Assembly (NCBI RefSeq): GCF_039812505.1
Contig: NZ_JBDIAQ010000002.1
Span: 1-64,000 of the forward strand
From: Intrasporangium_A sp039812505
GTDB taxonomy: Bacteria; Actinomycetota; Actinomycetes; Actinomycetales; Dermatophilaceae
Reading direction: 5' to 3'
DNA: 64,000 bases
The position numbers and the translations under genes are program-made. Every line of letters begins with the position of its first letter. Position 1 is the first letter of the stretch. Shown in pieces: positions 53,681 through 61,340 of this stretch. Under the pieces are notes generated by a model. It ran no database searches and was not told the origin of the DNA. It worked only from the letters and a program-made list of their open reading frames with translations.

Positions 53681-54838
53681 TCAGGGCCGCGACGGCGACC
53701 AGGTGCGAGCCACCCGGGCCGCGAGCCGAACCAGCCGGTCCTCCGTCTGCGCCGGCGCGCCGGCCGTCGGGTCCGTCAGGGTGTAGACCCCGCTCAACCC
53801 GGCGTCCATCGACTCCCGCCGGGACACCACGCTCTCTCCCGCGAGCAGTACGGTCGGGACGCCGAGCCGCTGGGATCGCCGCGACACGGCCAGCGGGACG
53901 CTGCCCTGCAGGGACTCCCAGTCGAACACCCCGCAGCCGGTCACGACGAGGTCCGAGGCGGCGCCGAACCGGTCGAACCCCACGGCATCGAGCGCCGCCT
54001 CGACCCCGGCGACGTACCGCCCGCCGAGCAGGTGCAGCGCGTAGCCCACGCCGCCCCCCGCGCCCGCCCCGAGGGCGCGTTCCGGACGGATCGCCTCTCC
54101 GGAGAGCAGGTCGGTGCGGGGCGGGTACCTGCGGGCGACCAGGCCGGCGAAGTGCCCGAGGGCGGCCTCCAGCCCCTGCGCCTGGTCCGGCGTGGCGCCC
54201 ATCCGCCCCGCGAAGACGGCGCTGGTGCCCTTCAGGCCGAGCAACGGGGAGGCCACGTCGGCGGCGAGGACCAGGTCGACGTCGCGGAACCGGTCCCGCG
54301 CCACGTCGAGCCCCTCGACCTGCTCGGGACGGAGGCTCGCCAGCGCGGCACCGCCACGGGCGAGCGTGTCCGGGCTCCCGACGCCCAACGCCGCGAGCAG
54401 GCCGGCCCCGGCGTCGTTGGTGCCGAGGCCTCCGACCCCCACGACGACCCGGCGGGCCCCCAGGTCGAGGGCCGCGAGCAGGAGCCGGCCGACGCCCGCA
54501 GAGGTCGTCCGGGTCGGGTCCCGCTCGACCCCGGCGAGCAGGTGCCGCCCGGCCGCCTGGGCGGCCTCGAGGTAGGCGGTGGGGCCGGCCGCCCCACCGG
54601 GGACGAGCAGGATCGAGGCCGGGACCTCCCGCCCGAGCGGGTCGGTGGCCACGACGGCCTCGAGCCGGCCGGCCAGGACCGCGGCCAGGGCCCCGACGAA
54701 GCCGGGCCCCCCGTCGGAGACGGGCAGGCAGGCGAGCACGTCGTGGGGTGCCGCCCGGTGCCAGCTTCCCGCGACCGTGGCGGCCACCCGCGGACTGGGC
54801 AGGTCCGCGAAGCGGTCGGTGACGATGAGGACGTGCAT
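53681..54838 (-). CDS. Glycerate kinase
   Basis: 385-aa kinase of the GarK/GlxK fold, phosphorylating D-glycerate. It starts VLIVTDRFADLPSPRVAATV, has VLACLPVSDGGPGFVGAL, VVVGVGGLGTNDAGAGLLAALG (catalytic region) and DLVVTGCGVFDWESLQGSVPLAVSR with AGESVVSRRESMDAG at the end. It corresponds to Rv2205c. Ten bp separate it from the M20 dipeptidase upstream. Confidence 0.88.
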   Translation of the reverse strand: MHVLIVTDRFADLPSPRVAATVAGSWHRAAPHDVLACLPVSDGGPGFVGALAAVLAGRLEAVVATDPLGREVPASILLVPGGAAGPTAYLEAAQAAGRHLLAGVERDPTRTTSAGVGRLLLAALDLGARRVVVGVGGLGTNDAGAGLLAALGVGSPDTLARGGAALASLRPEQVEGLDVARDRFRDVDLVLAADVASPLLGLKGTSAVFAGRMGATPDQAQGLEAALGHFAGLVARRYPPRTDLLSGEAIRPERALGAGAGGGVGYALHLLGGRYVAGVEAALDAVGFDRFGAASDLVVTGCGVFDWESLQGSVPLAVSRRSQRLGVPTVLLAGESVVSRRESMDAGLSGVYTLTDPTAGAPAQTEDRLVRLAARVARTWSPSRP

Positions 54839-54847
54839 CCGGGCTCG

Positions 54848-56212
54848 TCAGCCGTGACGGGCGCCCAGCCTGGCAAGCAGGATCGCCTCGGCGACGCAGA
54901 CCCGCTCGAACTCGCCCAGGTGCAGCGACTCGTTCGCCCCGTGGGCTCGGGTGTCGGGGTCCTCGACCCCGGTGACGAGGATCGCGGCGTCGGGGAACCG
55001 AGCCACGAAGTCGGAGATGAACGGGATCGAGCCGCCGATGCCGGTGTCGACCGGCGGGGTGCCCCAGGCGTCCGCGAACGCGGCCCGCACCTCGTCGTAG
55101 ATCGGCCCGTCGGCATCGGCGGCGAAGCCGGACCCACTCTCCTCGAGCGTCACCTCGACGCGGGCCCCCCAGGGGGCGTGGCTCTCGAGATGGTCCTTGA
55201 GCGCCGCGAACGCCGCCTGCGGGTCCTGCGTGGGCGCGATCCGCATGGAGATCTTGGCCGCGGCCCTAGCGGCGAGCGTGTTCGAGGCCTGCTCGACCGA
55301 AGTGACGTCCATGCCGATCGTGGTGATCGACGGCTTGTGCCACAGGCGGGTCAGGATCGAGCCGGACCCGATCAGGGCGACGCCGTCGAGCAGTCCGGAC
55401 TCCTCGCGGAAGCGGGCCTCGTCGTAGTCGAGATCGGGCGCGACGCCCTCGTCGAGGCCGGTGACGGCGACGTTGCCCTGATCGTCGTGCAGCGTGGCCA
55501 GCAGCTTCACGAGTGCGGTCACCGCGTCGGGGGCCACCCCGCCGTACATGCCCGAGTGCACCGCGTGGTCGAGGGTCCGGACCCGGACGATCGCCCGGAC
55601 GCCACCTCGCAGGGCCGTCGTCAGGGCGGGCACGCCGACTGCCCAGTTGCCGGAGTCGGCGATCACGATCGCCTCGGCCGCGAGCTTGTCGCCGTGCCGG
55701 TCCAGGATGGCCGGCAGGGAGGCGGAGCCGTACTCCTCCTCCCCCTCGACGAAGACCGTGACGCCGACCGGCAGGTTGCCCGAGTGGGCCCGCAGGGCTG
55801 CCAGGTGGGCCATGACGCCCGCCTTGTCGTCCGCGGCGCCCCGTCCGTAGAGCCGGCCGTCACGCTCGGTGGGCTCGAACGGCGGGCTGTCCCAGTCGGC
55901 ATCGTCGCCGGGCGGCTGGACGTCGTGGTGCGCGTAGAGCGTCACCGTCGGCGCCCCCGGCGGTCCCGCGATGCGACCCAGCACGGCCGGCCGGCCGCCC
56001 TCGACGACGATCTCGACGTCGAGGCCCTCGGCCCGCAGCAGGGCCGCCACGGCCTCGGCGCTGCGGGCCACCTGGGCCTGGTCGAACGAGGTTGCGGACA
56101 CGCTCGGGATGCGCACGAGCGACTCCAGGTCGGCACGGACCTGCGGCATGAGCCCGGCCACGCGCTCCCGGATCGCCTGTACCTGGTCAGGGGTGATGGT
56201 GTCGGCAGTCAC
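54848..56212 (-). CDS. M20-family dipeptidase
   Basis: 454-aa zinc peptidase. Metal and catalytic residues: LYAHHDVQPPG (His), GRGAADDKAGVMAHLAAL (bridging Asp), VFVEGEEEYGS (Glu-Glu), IADSGNW (Asp) and RAHGANESLHLGEF (terminal His). A dimerisation domain lies in the middle (about 205-330). No signal peptide. GTG 56212 follows TAGGGT by 7 nt, a leaderless start. Confidence 0.92.
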   Translation of the reverse strand: MTADTITPDQVQAIRERVAGLMPQVRADLESLVRIPSVSATSFDQAQVARSAEAVAALLRAEGLDVEIVVEGGRPAVLGRIAGPPGAPTVTLYAHHDVQPPGDDADWDSPPFEPTERDGRLYGRGAADDKAGVMAHLAALRAHSGNLPVGVTVFVEGEEEYGSASLPAILDRHGDKLAAEAIVIADSGNWAVGVPALTTALRGGVRAIVRVRTLDHAVHSGMYGGVAPDAVTALVKLLATLHDDQGNVAVTGLDEGVAPDLDYDEARFREESGLLDGVALIGSGSILTRLWHKPSITTIGMDVTSVEQASNTLAARAAAKISMRIAPTQDPQAAFAALKDHLESHAPWGARVEVTLEESGSGFAADADGPIYDEVRAAFADAWGTPPVDTGIGGSIPFISDFVARFPDAAILVTGVEDPDTRAHGANESLHLGEFERVCVAEAILLARLGARHG

Positions 56213-56254
56213 GCCTTCGACCCTAGCCGTGCCGGACGGTGCTTGGATCGGCGT

Positions 56255-56818
56255 ATGCCGGACGAGCACCGCGTCGCCGCCGCCTTCGGGGCGACGCCAC
56301 GGGCCCGGTTCCTGCGCGCGGTGGACCGCGACCGGGCGCCCGGCGACGTCCCGATCCGAATCGGCCACGGCCAGACCTGCTCCCAGCCGAGCACCGTGCG
56401 GGCGATGCTGGTCCTGCTCGACGTCCGCCCGGGGCAGCGGGTGCTCGACGTCGGGTCGGGCTCGGGCTGGACCACCGCACTGCTCGCCCACCTTGCCGGC
56501 CCGGCCGGGACGGTGGTCGGCCTCGAGATCGAACCCGACCTCGTCCGCTGGGGGCGGGCCAACCTCGAGCGGTCCCACGTCGACGCGACGATCCGGCAGG
56601 CGGAGCCCGGGGTCCTCGGCGCGCCGGACGAGCAGCCGTGGGACCGGATCCTCGTGTCCGCCGGGGCCCGCACCCTCCCCCGGGAGCTGGTCGACCAGCT
56701 CGCCGACGGGGGGCGGCTGGTCGTCCCGGTCGCGGGCTGGATGACCCTCGTCGAACGGCACGGAGACCGGGTACGGACGTCCGAGCACGGCCCGTACCGC
56801 TTCGTGCCGCTGCGCTGA
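56255..56818 (+). CDS. Protein-L-isoaspartate O-methyltransferase-like protein
   Basis: 187-aa SAM-dependent methyltransferase. GHGQTCSQPSTVRAMLVLL matches the G-x-x-I/T-S-x-P segment of PCMT, and QRVLDVGSGSGWTTALLAHLAG is motif I; DRILVSAGARTLP and GGRLVVPVAGW follow. It repairs isoaspartyl residues in the classical family. Shorter than E. coli Pcm (208 aa). TTGGAT lies 6 nt before the ATG. Confidence 0.87.
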   Translation: MPDEHRVAAAFGATPRARFLRAVDRDRAPGDVPIRIGHGQTCSQPSTVRAMLVLLDVRPGQRVLDVGSGSGWTTALLAHLAGPAGTVVGLEIEPDLVRWGRANLERSHVDATIRQAEPGVLGAPDEQPWDRILVSAGARTLPRELVDQLADGGRLVVPVAGWMTLVERHGDRVRTSEHGPYRFVPLR

Positions 56819-56900
56819 GCCGACCCCACGAAGATCTCGGCCGGGATGTCCCTCGGGTCAGGATTGGGGCGCTCGGGACCCGCTCACCTACAGTTGTCCC

Positions 56901-57482
56901 GTGTTCGGACGCAACAAGAAGACGCTCAACGAGAACCTCGCCGAGGAGGCGGAGGCCCACCCGGAGCGGCCCGGCGCCAAGAACCGGCCCACGCCCAAGC
57001 GGCGCGACCAGGAGGCCGCGAACAAGCGTCCGCTGATCGTCACCGACCGCAAGGCGGCCCGCTCCCACGACAAGGCCGCCCGCCGTGAGGCCATGGCCAA
57101 GCAGCGCCAGGGCATGCTGACCGGCGACGAGCGCTACCTCCCGGCGCGCGACAAGGGCCCGCGCCGCCGGTTCATCCGCGACACGGTAGACGCCCGGTGG
57201 AACCTCGGCGAGTTCATGCTCCCCGTGATGCTCCTCGTGCTGCTGCTCAGCTTCGTCCGGACCTCGTGGGCCATGCTCGCGGTGTTCGTCCTCGTCTACG
57301 GGCTGATCGTCATCGCGGTCCTGGACGCCGTCCTGATGTGGCTGCGCACCAAGAAGCAGATCAACCAGAAGTACGGCGGCGCCGAGCGGGGTGACGCGAT
57401 GTACGCGATCATGCGCGCCTTCCAGATGCGGCGCACGCGCATGCCGAAGCCGCAGATCCCACGGGGCAAGCGCCGGTCCTGA
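56901..57482 (+). CDS. DUF3043 membrane protein
   Basis: 193 aa, starting MFGRNKKTLNENLAEEAEAH; a long basic N-terminal region (RPTPKRRDQEAANKRPL, KAARSHDKAARREAMAKQRQ) precedes two TM helices (about 110-150) and a basic tail. The family is actinobacterial with no known function; Rv2206 is the mycobacterial counterpart and also follows the glycerate kinase. GTG follows TACAGT by 6 nt. Confidence 0.9.
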   Translation: MFGRNKKTLNENLAEEAEAHPERPGAKNRPTPKRRDQEAANKRPLIVTDRKAARSHDKAARREAMAKQRQGMLTGDERYLPARDKGPRRRFIRDTVDARWNLGEFMLPVMLLVLLLSFVRTSWAMLAVFVLVYGLIVIAVLDAVLMWLRTKKQINQKYGGAERGDAMYAIMRAFQMRRTRMPKPQIPRGKRRS

Positions 57483-57515
57483 CCCTCCCGCGCCGGCCGG
57501 GCGCCGACCGGCAGC

Positions 57516-57541
57516 GCCGCACCCGACCGGTCGGGCGCGGC
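57516..57541. terminator. Hairpin between DUF3043 and the serine hydrolase
   Basis: GCCGC-A-CCCGACCGGTCGGG-C-GCGGC: a self-complementary core with one mismatch, between two convergent stops. No U tract. Confidence 0.6.
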
Positions 57542-57560
57542 GCGCGGCCCGGCCCCCGGC

Positions 57561-58931
57561 TCACCGCTGCAGGTCCGCGAACGCGAGCGGCGCCCGGGTG
57601 ACGGCATAGGTCGCGAAGTAGAGCCGGTCGACCGCGCCGTCGTCGGCGCGCACGACCTCCAGCATCTCGCCGCGCTCGCGACCCTCGACCGCCCGGAACC
57701 GGTCCGGGCCCTCGGCGGCATACCGCGTCTCGGAGAGGGCGTCGCTCTCGGTCAGGCGCGACCAGAGCTCGCCGTCACGCACGAAGAAGGTGATCGGGGA
57801 CCCCTCCGACCACCAGAGCCCGAGCAACGGGTCGAGGTCGGGGCGCGGACCCTCCGGCCGCCACGGCTCGGGCAGGCTCGGCTCGGTGTCGAGGACGAGG
57901 TCGACCAGGTCGGTCGCGAGGGCGAGCGGCTCGGCCCCGGAGGTGCAGTTGGCGAACACGATCGCGCCCACGCCGTCCTTGCGCCGGACCCGCAGCCCGG
58001 TCAGGTAGCCCGGCATCGCCCCGCCGTGCCCGACGTAGACGCGGTCGCCCCGGCGCCCCATCCCGAAGCCGAGGCCGTAGCCGCCGGTCCAGCCCTCCGG
58101 GTCGGTCAGGATGATCGGCCGGCACATCTCCTCGACGGTCTCGGGTCGCACGACCCGCCCGTCGGGTCGCGCGACATAGGCCGCGTAGCGGGCCATGTCG
58201 CCCACCGTCGACCACAGCCCACCGAGCGGCGCGGTCGCGTTGAGGGTGAACACCGGCTCCTCGGTGGCGGTGCCGGCGTACGGGTCGACCTGGTAGCCCA
58301 GGGCCCGCTCGGCGGTGGGGGTCAGCCCGGTGTGCGTCATGCCGAGGGGTTCCAGGACCCGCTCGCGCACGGCGTCCTCCCAGGCCTGCCCGGTCACCAG
58401 CTCGACGATCTGCCCGAGCAGCCCGTAGGCGAGGTTCGAGTAGTGGAACGCGTGATGTGCCGGCAGCACCTGCTCGGCCTGCTCGACCCCGGCGAGGAAG
58501 GCCTCTCGCCCGGGTGCCTCGAGGCTCTCCCAGATCCGGCCGACCGGCTCGCGCTGCAGGCCGGAGGCGTGCGCGAGCATCTGCCGGATCGGCACCCGGG
58601 CGTGGCGCGTGTGGGGCAGGAAGGTGCCCAGCGGGTCGTCGAGGGTGAGCCGCTCCTCGTCGCGCAGGGACAGCACGGCCAGCGCGGTGAAGGTCTTGGT
58701 GACCGACCCGATCAGGAACTGGGTGTCGTCGTCGGCCGGCTGCGGCGGGACGCCGAGCCGGGCGGAGCCGACGTGGCCGGACCAGGCCAGCTGCCCGTCG
58801 CGCACCACTCCGGCGCTGACCCCGGGCGCCCGCCAAGCGCGCTGCGCGGCGACGAGGCCGGCCTCGAGCCGTCCGGCCAGCCCAGTGGAAAGGGGCTCTG
58901 CCGACGTCCGCGTCGACGGGCCGGCGCTCAC
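57561..58931 (-). CDS. Serine hydrolase (class C beta-lactamase/PBP4* family)
   Basis: 456 aa. SVTKTFTALAVLSL gives SxxK, HYSNLAYGLLGQIVE the YxN motif and YVGHGGAMPGYLTG the HxG triad substitute. No signal peptide, so it may act inside the cell as an esterase or peptidase; the C-terminal 130 residues are a beta-rich extension of the type seen in such esterases. The GTG overlaps the small upstream gene in GTGA. Confidence 0.88.
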   Translation of the reverse strand: MSAGPSTRTSAEPLSTGLAGRLEAGLVAAQRAWRAPGVSAGVVRDGQLAWSGHVGSARLGVPPQPADDDTQFLIGSVTKTFTALAVLSLRDEERLTLDDPLGTFLPHTRHARVPIRQMLAHASGLQREPVGRIWESLEAPGREAFLAGVEQAEQVLPAHHAFHYSNLAYGLLGQIVELVTGQAWEDAVRERVLEPLGMTHTGLTPTAERALGYQVDPYAGTATEEPVFTLNATAPLGGLWSTVGDMARYAAYVARPDGRVVRPETVEEMCRPIILTDPEGWTGGYGLGFGMGRRGDRVYVGHGGAMPGYLTGLRVRRKDGVGAIVFANCTSGAEPLALATDLVDLVLDTEPSLPEPWRPEGPRPDLDPLLGLWWSEGSPITFFVRDGELWSRLTESDALSETRYAAEGPDRFRAVEGRERGEMLEVVRADDGAVDRLYFATYAVTRAPLAFADLQR

Positions 58932-59143
58932 CGGGACGCCCGCAGGCTCATCGGGCCGTAGACGACCGCGTCACCCCGGTGCAGCGTCACGGTCTCGACG
59001 CCGCTGCCCGAGAGGTCCCGCCACGTCTCTCCGAGCCAGCTCTCGGCATCGCTCTGGGTCGGGAAGGGCGTCTCGGGCAGCGCGTCCACGATCACGCGGT
59101 TGCCTTCCGCGTCATGACAGGTCCAGGTCCAGTCCGCGTCCAT
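58928..59143 (-). CDS. Small hypothetical protein
   Basis: 71 aa starting MDADWTWTCHDAEGNRVIVDAL, with ESWLGETWRDLSGSGVETVTLHRGD following. Such short Trp-rich proteins occur in actinobacteria; function unknown. It overlaps the serine hydrolase start by 4 bp. In-frame starts upstream (59212; and a GTG behind AGGAGG) are possible but lengthen it with low-complexity residues. Confidence 0.65.
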   Translation of the reverse strand: MDADWTWTCHDAEGNRVIVDALPETPFPTQSDAESWLGETWRDLSGSGVETVTLHRGDAVVYGPMSLRASR

Positions 59144-59307
59144 CGGTCGTCGGGGCGCAGGGGCCCGCAGGCCCGGCACCCCTCCTCCTCTCGATCCGTA
59201 CGTACGGCGCACGTGCGCGGCCGGCCGCTACGGACGCGGCTTGCCGGACGTACCGTTGGCGCCACCCTACGACCACGGCCTGTTTGACTGGCGGGCCGCG
59301 GGCGTGC

Positions 59308-59425
59308 GACGGTTCGTGGTACCTGGATGGGGCAGGGGCAAGCCGGTGCGACTCCGGCACTGACCCGCAACCGTGATCTCGAGCGTGCGCCCGGCGAACC
59401 CTCGACCAGTCGGAAAACCCGCGCC
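59308..59425 (+). promoter_or_regulatory. Cobalamin riboswitch
   Basis: The core GCCGGTGCGACTCCGGCACT (59342-59361), then GACCCGCAACCGTG, is the B12-box region; CCAGTCGG near 59406 is the distal conserved segment, and GACGGTTCGTGGT opens the element. It lies 97 bp before a cobalamin-type ECF operon and cobU. A hairpin pairing GGTCTCC (59496-59502) with GGAGACC (59514-59520) buries the GGAGG ribosome site, so control is probably translational. Coordinates of the aptamer are approximate. Confidence 0.9.
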
Positions 59426-59495
59426 GTCCGGACCGACCACCATCCGTCTGTCGTGGAATGCGGACCGGAGCTGCAGAGGCGGGACGCCCTTCCTC

Positions 59496-59520
59496 GGTCT
59501 CCGACCGTGAGGAGGAGACC
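59496..59520 (+). promoter_or_regulatory. Ribosome-site-sequestering hairpin (expression platform)
   Basis: Seven base pairs, GGTCTCC against GGAGACC, with an 11-nt loop; GAGGAGG, the ribosome site of the ATG at 59522, lies partly in the 3' arm. It is the expected 'off' element of the riboswitch upstream. Confidence 0.6.
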
Positions 59521-59521
59521 C

Positions 59522-60256
59522 ATGCCCATCGCCCATCGTCGCCTGCTGCGAGCCGTGCTCGTCATGCTGCTCGCCGCCGGCGCCGGCCTGCTGTCGATCG
59601 CCCCCGCCCAGGCCGCGGCCTACCGGTTCTGGGGCTTCTACCAGCTCACCGACGGGGCCTGGGCGTTCGCCCAGAAGGGCCCCGACCAGGCCGTCCCGAA
59701 GGAGGGCGCGGTCGAGGGCTGGCGCTTCGCCGTGAGCGACACGAACGGGGCCCGCTACCCCCGGGCGGTCCTGACCTTCGAGCAGCTCTGCGGGCAGACG
59801 GCCGCCGAGAGCGGCAAGAAGCGCGTCGGCCTGGTGGTCGACTACGGCCGCCCGGCCGACGCCGAGGACGGGGCCACGCCGCCGGCCCCCGCCGGGTCGT
59901 GCGCGGTCGTGGGCACCGACGCGAGCAGTCTCGACGTGCTGCGCACGGTCGGGGAGCTGCGGGTCGAGAAGGGCCTGGTCTGCGGGGTCGACGGCTACCC
60001 CGCGACCGGCTGTGGGGGCGAGGTCGGCACCGTCAGCGCGGCGGCCAAGGCGGCCGACACGCCGGTGACCATCGCGGTCCCGACCGCCGCTCCCACGTCC
60101 GCCGCGCCGGCCGCGTCCGCGGACCCGGCCACGGCGGCGGACCAGCCTGCCTCGGTCGGGACGTGGGCGGCATACGCCGTCGTGGCGCTGCTGGTGGCCG
60201 CGCTCCTCGTCTACCTGGTGCGGCGCTCCCGGGCGGGCGCCGCGCGCCGGCGCTGA
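59522..60256 (+). CDS. SCO2322-like secreted, membrane-anchored protein
   Basis: 244 aa. A Sec signal (LLRAVLVMLLAAGAGLLSIA, cleavage near AQAAA) leads to an extracytoplasmic domain starting YRFWGFYQLTDGAWAFAQKGP; Cys residues in EQLCGQ, GSCAVVG, VCGVDG and TGCGG suggest disulfides. An Ala/Pro linker precedes one C-terminal TM helix (about 217-235) and a basic stop-transfer. It matches the SCO2322 family, always found with this ECF set; function unknown. It may capture corrinoid for the transporter (inference). Confidence 0.87.
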   Translation: MPIAHRRLLRAVLVMLLAAGAGLLSIAPAQAAAYRFWGFYQLTDGAWAFAQKGPDQAVPKEGAVEGWRFAVSDTNGARYPRAVLTFEQLCGQTAAESGKKRVGLVVDYGRPADAEDGATPPAPAGSCAVVGTDASSLDVLRTVGELRVEKGLVCGVDGYPATGCGGEVGTVSAAAKAADTPVTIAVPTAAPTSAAPAASADPATAADQPASVGTWAAYAVVALLVAALLVYLVRRSRAGAARRR

Positions 60257-60260
60257 GCCG

Positions 60261-61340
60261 ATGCCGAGGCGGGAGCGGCTCCTGCACCCCACGGCCTGGT
60301 GGCTGTGGGGGCTCGGCCTGGCGACGGCCGCCTCGCGCACCACGAACCCGGCGCTGCTGCTGCTCGTGATCGGGGTGTGCGTCCTGGTCGTCACGCAGCG
60401 CGGGGACCCCGCGGCGCCGAACCCCATGCGGGCCTTCCTCGTGATCGGCGCGGTCATCGTCGTGCTGCGCGTGCTGGTGACGATCGTGCTGGGCAACGGC
60501 GTCTACGGCGACACCGTCCTGTTCACCCTCCCGCAGGTGCCGCTGCCGGACTGGGCAGCCGGGGTACGGCTCGGTGGCCCGGTCGCGCTCGAGCCGCTCC
60601 TCTTCGCGATCTACGACTCGTTGCGACTGGCCGCGATCCTGGCCTGCGTCGGCGCCGCGAACGCCCTGGCCAGCCCCCGCCGGCTGTTGCGCCACCTGCC
60701 GGCGACGCTGTACGACGTCGGCACGGCCGTCGTCGTCGGCCTGACCTTCGCACCGCGGCTGCTCACCGACGCGCGGGCGGTGCGCAGCGCCCGGACGCTG
60801 CGCGGGCACGGCGGGCACGGCGTGCGTGAGGTGGCCCGACTGGCCGTGCCGGTCCTGGAGACGGCCTTCGAACGCTCGCTCGGGCTGGCCGCCTCGATGG
60901 AGTCGCGGGGGTACGGGCGCGCCGTGCGTTCGTCACCGGCCTCCCGGCGCCTCGCCACGGGGCTGGCCCTGGCCGGCCTGGTCGGCGTGCTGGCCGGGCT
61001 GTACGGCCTGCTCGACGCGTCGGTCGGCGGCCCGCTCGGCCTGCCACTGCTGCTGTTCGGCGCCCTGCTGGCCGGGGTGAGCCTGGTGGTCGGTGCGTCC
61101 AGAGAGGAGCGGACCGGCCACCGGCGCGACCCGTGGCAGTGGCCTGAGACCGCGACGGTGGGCGCCGGCGCCGTCCCCGCCGCGGCCCTGGTCGTCGGCA
61201 GTGTGCAGGGGTGGGAGGGGATCGTCGCGCCGTCGTCGGCGACCCTGCCGCCGCTGCCGCTCGCGGCGGTCCTCGCCCTCGTCGTCGCCGCGTCCCCGGG
61301 CTTCTTCACCCCCCGGCCCCGACCCCAGGTGGACGCATGA
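60261..61340 (+). CDS. ecfT: ECF transporter T component (EcfT/CbiQ family)
   Basis: 359-aa membrane coupling subunit. It starts LLHPTAWWLWGLGLATAASRTTNPALLLL, and the two coupling motifs are in SARTLRGHG and ASMESRGYGRA (A-R-G form), which link to the ATPase. About seven to eight helices. It begins 4 bp after the SCO2322-like gene and overlaps the ATPase start in ATGA. Confidence 0.92.
   Translation: MPRRERLLHPTAWWLWGLGLATAASRTTNPALLLLVIGVCVLVVTQRGDPAAPNPMRAFLVIGAVIVVLRVLVTIVLGNGVYGDTVLFTLPQVPLPDWAAGVRLGGPVALEPLLFAIYDSLRLAAILACVGAANALASPRRLLRHLPATLYDVGTAVVVGLTFAPRLLTDARAVRSARTLRGHGGHGVREVARLAVPVLETAFERSLGLAASMESRGYGRAVRSSPASRRLATGLALAGLVGVLAGLYGLLDASVGGPLGLPLLLFGALLAGVSLVVGASREERTGHRRDPWQWPETATVGAGAVPAAALVVGSVQGWEGIVAPSSATLPPLPLAAVLALVVAASPGFFTPRPRPQVDA

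Noticed and set aside
53540..56254. Long plus-strand frame upstream of the isoaspartate methyltransferase
   Set aside because: Antisense to glycerate kinase and the M20 dipeptidase; the methyltransferase begins at ATG 56255 where conservation starts.
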